A DNA stretch of 64,000 nt from Gossypium raimondii. Taxonomy: Eukaryota > Streptophyta > Magnoliopsida > Malvales > Malvaceae. Below, piece by piece: positions 61,380 to 64,000 of this stretch (the stretch's first letter is position 1; each line of letters starts with the position of its first letter). The notes beneath the pieces are model-generated. The model had not been told where the DNA came from. It did no database searches and worked only from the letters and a program-made list of their open reading frames with translations. The stretch covers positions 44,239,733-44,303,732 of the forward strand of contig NC_068571.1 in assembly GCF_025698545.1 (NCBI RefSeq), given 5' to 3'. The position numbers and the translations under genes are program-made.

Positions 61380-61690
61380 GGTCGCACCCTTTTAAGTGGG
61401 AGTGAGAAACTAGTCCTTCGTGAGGTCTTCACCTCCGTGCAGGATAGTGGATCGCTTTCGGGATACATCCCTACCTATGTCTTCGTGACATTTTCATCTC
61501 CATGCAGCCATAGGGAAATGTATTCCCCTGAACTGAACTCGGTCCATATGAGTTTATAATGGGTGAGGATTGAAGAATCTGCTGGTTCAAGTACCTTTAC
61601 TTTAGAACCAAACTGCATATGGTGAGCCCTAAGAGCCTACCTTAAGTAGAACCACACCAAACCCTAGTGGTCACCTGAATAGGTGCTCTT
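61380..61690 (+). other. Conserved 5' leader of element 3
   Basis: Two motif copies, 61416-61442 and 61481-61507, ending TCTTCACCTCCGTGCAG and TTTTCATCTCCATGCAG, again 65 nt apart. The rest matches the leaders of elements 1 and 2 (GTATTCCCCTGAACTGAACT, AACCAAACTGCATATGGTGA). Confidence 0.7.
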
Positions 61691-61799
61691 TTTGTTTCTT
61701 TCTTGCTTACTTTTGCTTTGTACTAACCCGTTTTGTTTTGTTTTGTTTATGATTGCTTTGCATTTTCAACATAGAAAAGAGGTGTTGATTCAAATTTGA

Positions 61800-62140
61800 T
61801 TGCTAAATAGAAAATCTTGTCATAGAAAAAGAATTTATTGATAAAGTAGAATATAATGCGACTGCCCGAATATGGACTGATTAAACATAACGAAGGAAGG
61901 CTGGAAGTTCGTGGAGGAACATACGACTATGCTTCGCTGCCTAAGGATTCAAACCGACGAGGATTATTTGAGAGCTGTCACGAAACTAAAGAGCATCGCA
62001 GGGGAGCAATGGGTCATGGCTCGGATCAAACAAAAAAGAGATAGTAGATATAGATTTTGGGAAATTTGCGAGATTTGATCCTAACATCCGGATACGAAGA
62101 AAAGATCGATGTCTTCGCCTAGAATATGAGGGCAAAGCCG
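61800..62140 (+). pseudogene. ORF1 remnant of element 3
   Basis: Pieces of the element 2 ORF1 survive: FIDKVEYNATARIWT-like sequence near 61830, then a jump to EQWVMARIKQKRDS at about 62010 and a final GKAAYV-like end near 62130. Large internal deletions and shifts. Confidence 0.65.
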
Positions 62141-62331
62141 CATATGTAATCCATTTTATGTAAAGAAATTTGTTCTCTAGAAAAGTTGTTCTAATGGAAT
62201 TGAATTCAGAATCAATGCCTCTCTTTCTTTTTACATTCTTTTCATGCATTTGCATTACATTACATCATAAGCATTAAACTCCACCAAAGAGCCTAATTGA
62301 TTAAAATTATTTCAGTTAATATGGAAAACCA

Positions 62332-63415
62332 ACACCGTTAAGGTACTCGAACAGAAACTAAATGAATGGACCAAAGGTTTGAAAGATTAGAGCAGATGCA
62401 AATACAGATGCTAGAGCAATTGACCAAATTTCAACAAAATATGAAGGATTAGATGCTAGAAGTCCAAAGAAATCTGATGAGCCAGTTAACCCAGTTATTG
62501 GATAAAGGGTTAGAAAAAGGAAAAAACCTAGCGGTCTACTTTAGAGATGATAATGAAAACCCTGCTCATTTTTCAGGCTTTACCCCAACAAACATCAAAG
62601 CACAACCGAATACATATCCACAAAGGGTAACTGTTAACATCCGACCATAATACCAGACTAGTACCTTGACACCGGTGAATTTCGAAACAGGCTCAGGTTC
62701 CAACCTTAGGGGCAATCTAACTAATCCTATTGTCCTTGATGATCTAGCGGGAACAAAGCAGGCCAGAGTGGAGTTCTCAAAACAATTTGGAGATCGTTAC
62801 AAACGGAAAGGGCAAGAGTAGAGCCCCAAATCAATACTTTGAAGGTCCCGAGGAAGAGGAAAAATGAGGTGAATGATGCAAGTAGGTATAACGAGGGTTA
62901 TTCAAAGCCGATTACCGCAAGCCAGCCAAGGACGGTTGTTTCTAGCCATCAGATCCATCAGAGACAAGAATCCGGCACAAAGCAAAACATTGAGAAGTCC
63001 CAATTTCCACCAATCCTAATGTCATACTGAGAGCTGTATCAGAGTTTATTTGATGCACACGTTGTTCCCCTTTCTACTTAAAGCCTTTACAACCTCCGTT
63101 CCCCAAATGGTACGACACAAATGTGCAATGTGACTATCATGCGGGAATTACAGGGAATTTTATAGAAAATTGCACTGCCTTTAAAAAGATGGTTGAAAGA
63201 CTCATCAGTATGGGCATTATCAAGTTCGATACAGAAAATCTGTTGCGCAATCATATTGATAATCGGGGTGAATGCGATGAATAAAGAAATGTTGGGAAAC
63301 GTTCACATCAACGCCGTATACGAAGAAACAACTGAAGAAGGGACCTTGTTAGATATCCACCCTTTTAAACTTGGAAGTGTTCTAAATAAATCGGACTGCA
63401 GAAGAAATCTGTAGC
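62332..63415 (+). pseudogene. gag remnant of element 3
   Basis: ATG at 62332 (MENQHR then a stop) directly after an acceptor-like TTTCAG. Later frames give LTQLLDKGLEKGKN (62.5 kb), a Gly/Ser/Asn-rich stretch, and near 63130 QCDYHAGITGNFIENC, a zinc-knuckle-like motif with one His position replaced by Asn relative to element 1. AVYEETTEEGTLLDIHPFKL near 63330 is the segment leading into protease in this group. Several stops and frameshifts. Confidence 0.8.
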
Positions 63416-63725
63416 ATTTAGAGCTTATTTAGAGTAATGTTCAAAACACTTTTGTTGCTTTTGGCCTAGAGGCAGTAAGAATGTCTATGTGAAATATGCT
63501 CATGTCTGAACATTATCATTTTCATGAAATACATTATTGTGATCATTTTGAGCTAGTATTTTTTCATTCTTTACAAATAATTATGTTTGATTCTTTCATT
63601 CTTTTGGATTTTCTTCCACATCATTCTTTCATTCATAATTATATTGTACAAATAATTATTCATAAATTCATACATTCTTTATATATTCTTTTGTACCTAC
63701 AATGGGTCCCTAGATATTAATAACA
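63416..63725 (+). other. Conserved gag/pol spacer of element 3
   Basis: The + strand partner of 18425-18735. It starts with TTTAGAGTAATGTTCA, is AT-rich and stop-filled, and ends near GGGTCCCTAGATATTAATAA. See the element 1 entry for the intron hypothesis. Confidence 0.55.
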
Positions 63726-64000
63726 TGAGTGACACTGCTACAGACTCAGAATTTCCTTTTGAGCGAGACATGTGTTTAAAGGGATCTCATTACTTTGAAA
63801 ATGACATAGATTGTAGCCTATCTTCGGACTTGTTGAGGATGGTAGAACAAAATGAAAAAATACACCCTACCTTACAAAAGTCAGTGGGCAGTGAGCCTAG
63901 GAGAAAAGAAAGAGATTGGATCTTGTCTCGCCATCGAAGCAAAGTGAAACGTCATTCTAAGAATTCAAAGATGATTTCGCACAATCGTCTCAATATATGT
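63725..64000 (+). pseudogene. Start of the pol region of element 3 (cut by window end)
   Basis: ATG 63725 opens MSDTATDSEFPFERDMCLKG ... SSDLLRMVEQNE, close to the element 1 copy at 18421-18206. A frameshift appears needed near 63880 to continue toward the RT start. The remainder lies beyond the window. Confidence 0.7.

Overview
The window is plant nuclear DNA: AT-rich, with GT-AG introns, plant-specific gene families and many nested retrotransposons and MITEs. The mix of repeats (Ogre/Tat-type Ty3-gypsy elements with a DUF7745-like ORF1, and a MITE family ending GGTAAAAGTA) and the protein sequences suggest cotton (Gossypium) or a close Malvaceae relative. That is recognition from memory, not a database result.

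Layout. 1-1668: 3' end of an ARM-repeat (PUB4/At4g16490-like) gene, + strand. 1.7-7.6 kb: intergenic DNA with four MITE or foldback elements. 7599-10261: a two-exon PADRE/DUF4228 gene, - strand, whose last 20 codons lie beyond a 1.96-kb intron holding a MITE. 12860-23987: an 11.1-kb Ogre-like LTR retrotransposon, - strand, with ~2.6-kb LTRs, a perfect ACAAT target-site duplication, PBS, PPT, decayed gag, only scraps of pol, and an 87-bp minisatellite in its 3' region. 26822-29839: an L-type lectin receptor kinase, - strand, with an intron inside the kinase domain. 32.5-34.1 kb: a reverse-oriented LTR fragment beside a LINE ORF2 remnant. 34.5-36.4 kb: a small coiled-coil protein gene with a 5'UTR intron that contains a tandem duplication, one copy of which holds a SINE. 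37.3-53.2 kb: a tandem pair of BGLU44-type GH1 beta-glucosidase genes, both apparently intact. Copy 1 covers 2.7 kb; copy 2 covers 11.4 kb because its introns hold a three-deep LTR nest, MITEs and a Copia remnant. 53.7-64 kb: two more Ogre-like elements on +, the first with its ORF1 split by a solo LTR flanked by AGAAG, the second running off the right edge.

The genes do not form an operon-like unit; this is an ordinary plant gene/TE mosaic. The receptor kinase acts at the plasma membrane, the beta-glucosidases carry signal peptides, and the PADRE protein has a myristoylation-type N terminus, but I see no shared pathway.

The most informative signals are comparative. Three related Ogre-like elements in one window show which non-coding parts stay conserved while the ORFs rot: a 5' leader with a 27-nt motif repeated at a fixed 65-nt spacing, an AT-rich gag/pol spacer that may be the Ogre intron, and an acceptor-like TTTCAG just before gag. 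The GH1 pair shows a 76-bp intron present in one copy and absent in the other. The SINE has a paralogous empty site only a few hundred bases away. I found no CRISPR, rRNA or tRNA gene. I did not find a clearly new enzymatic system.
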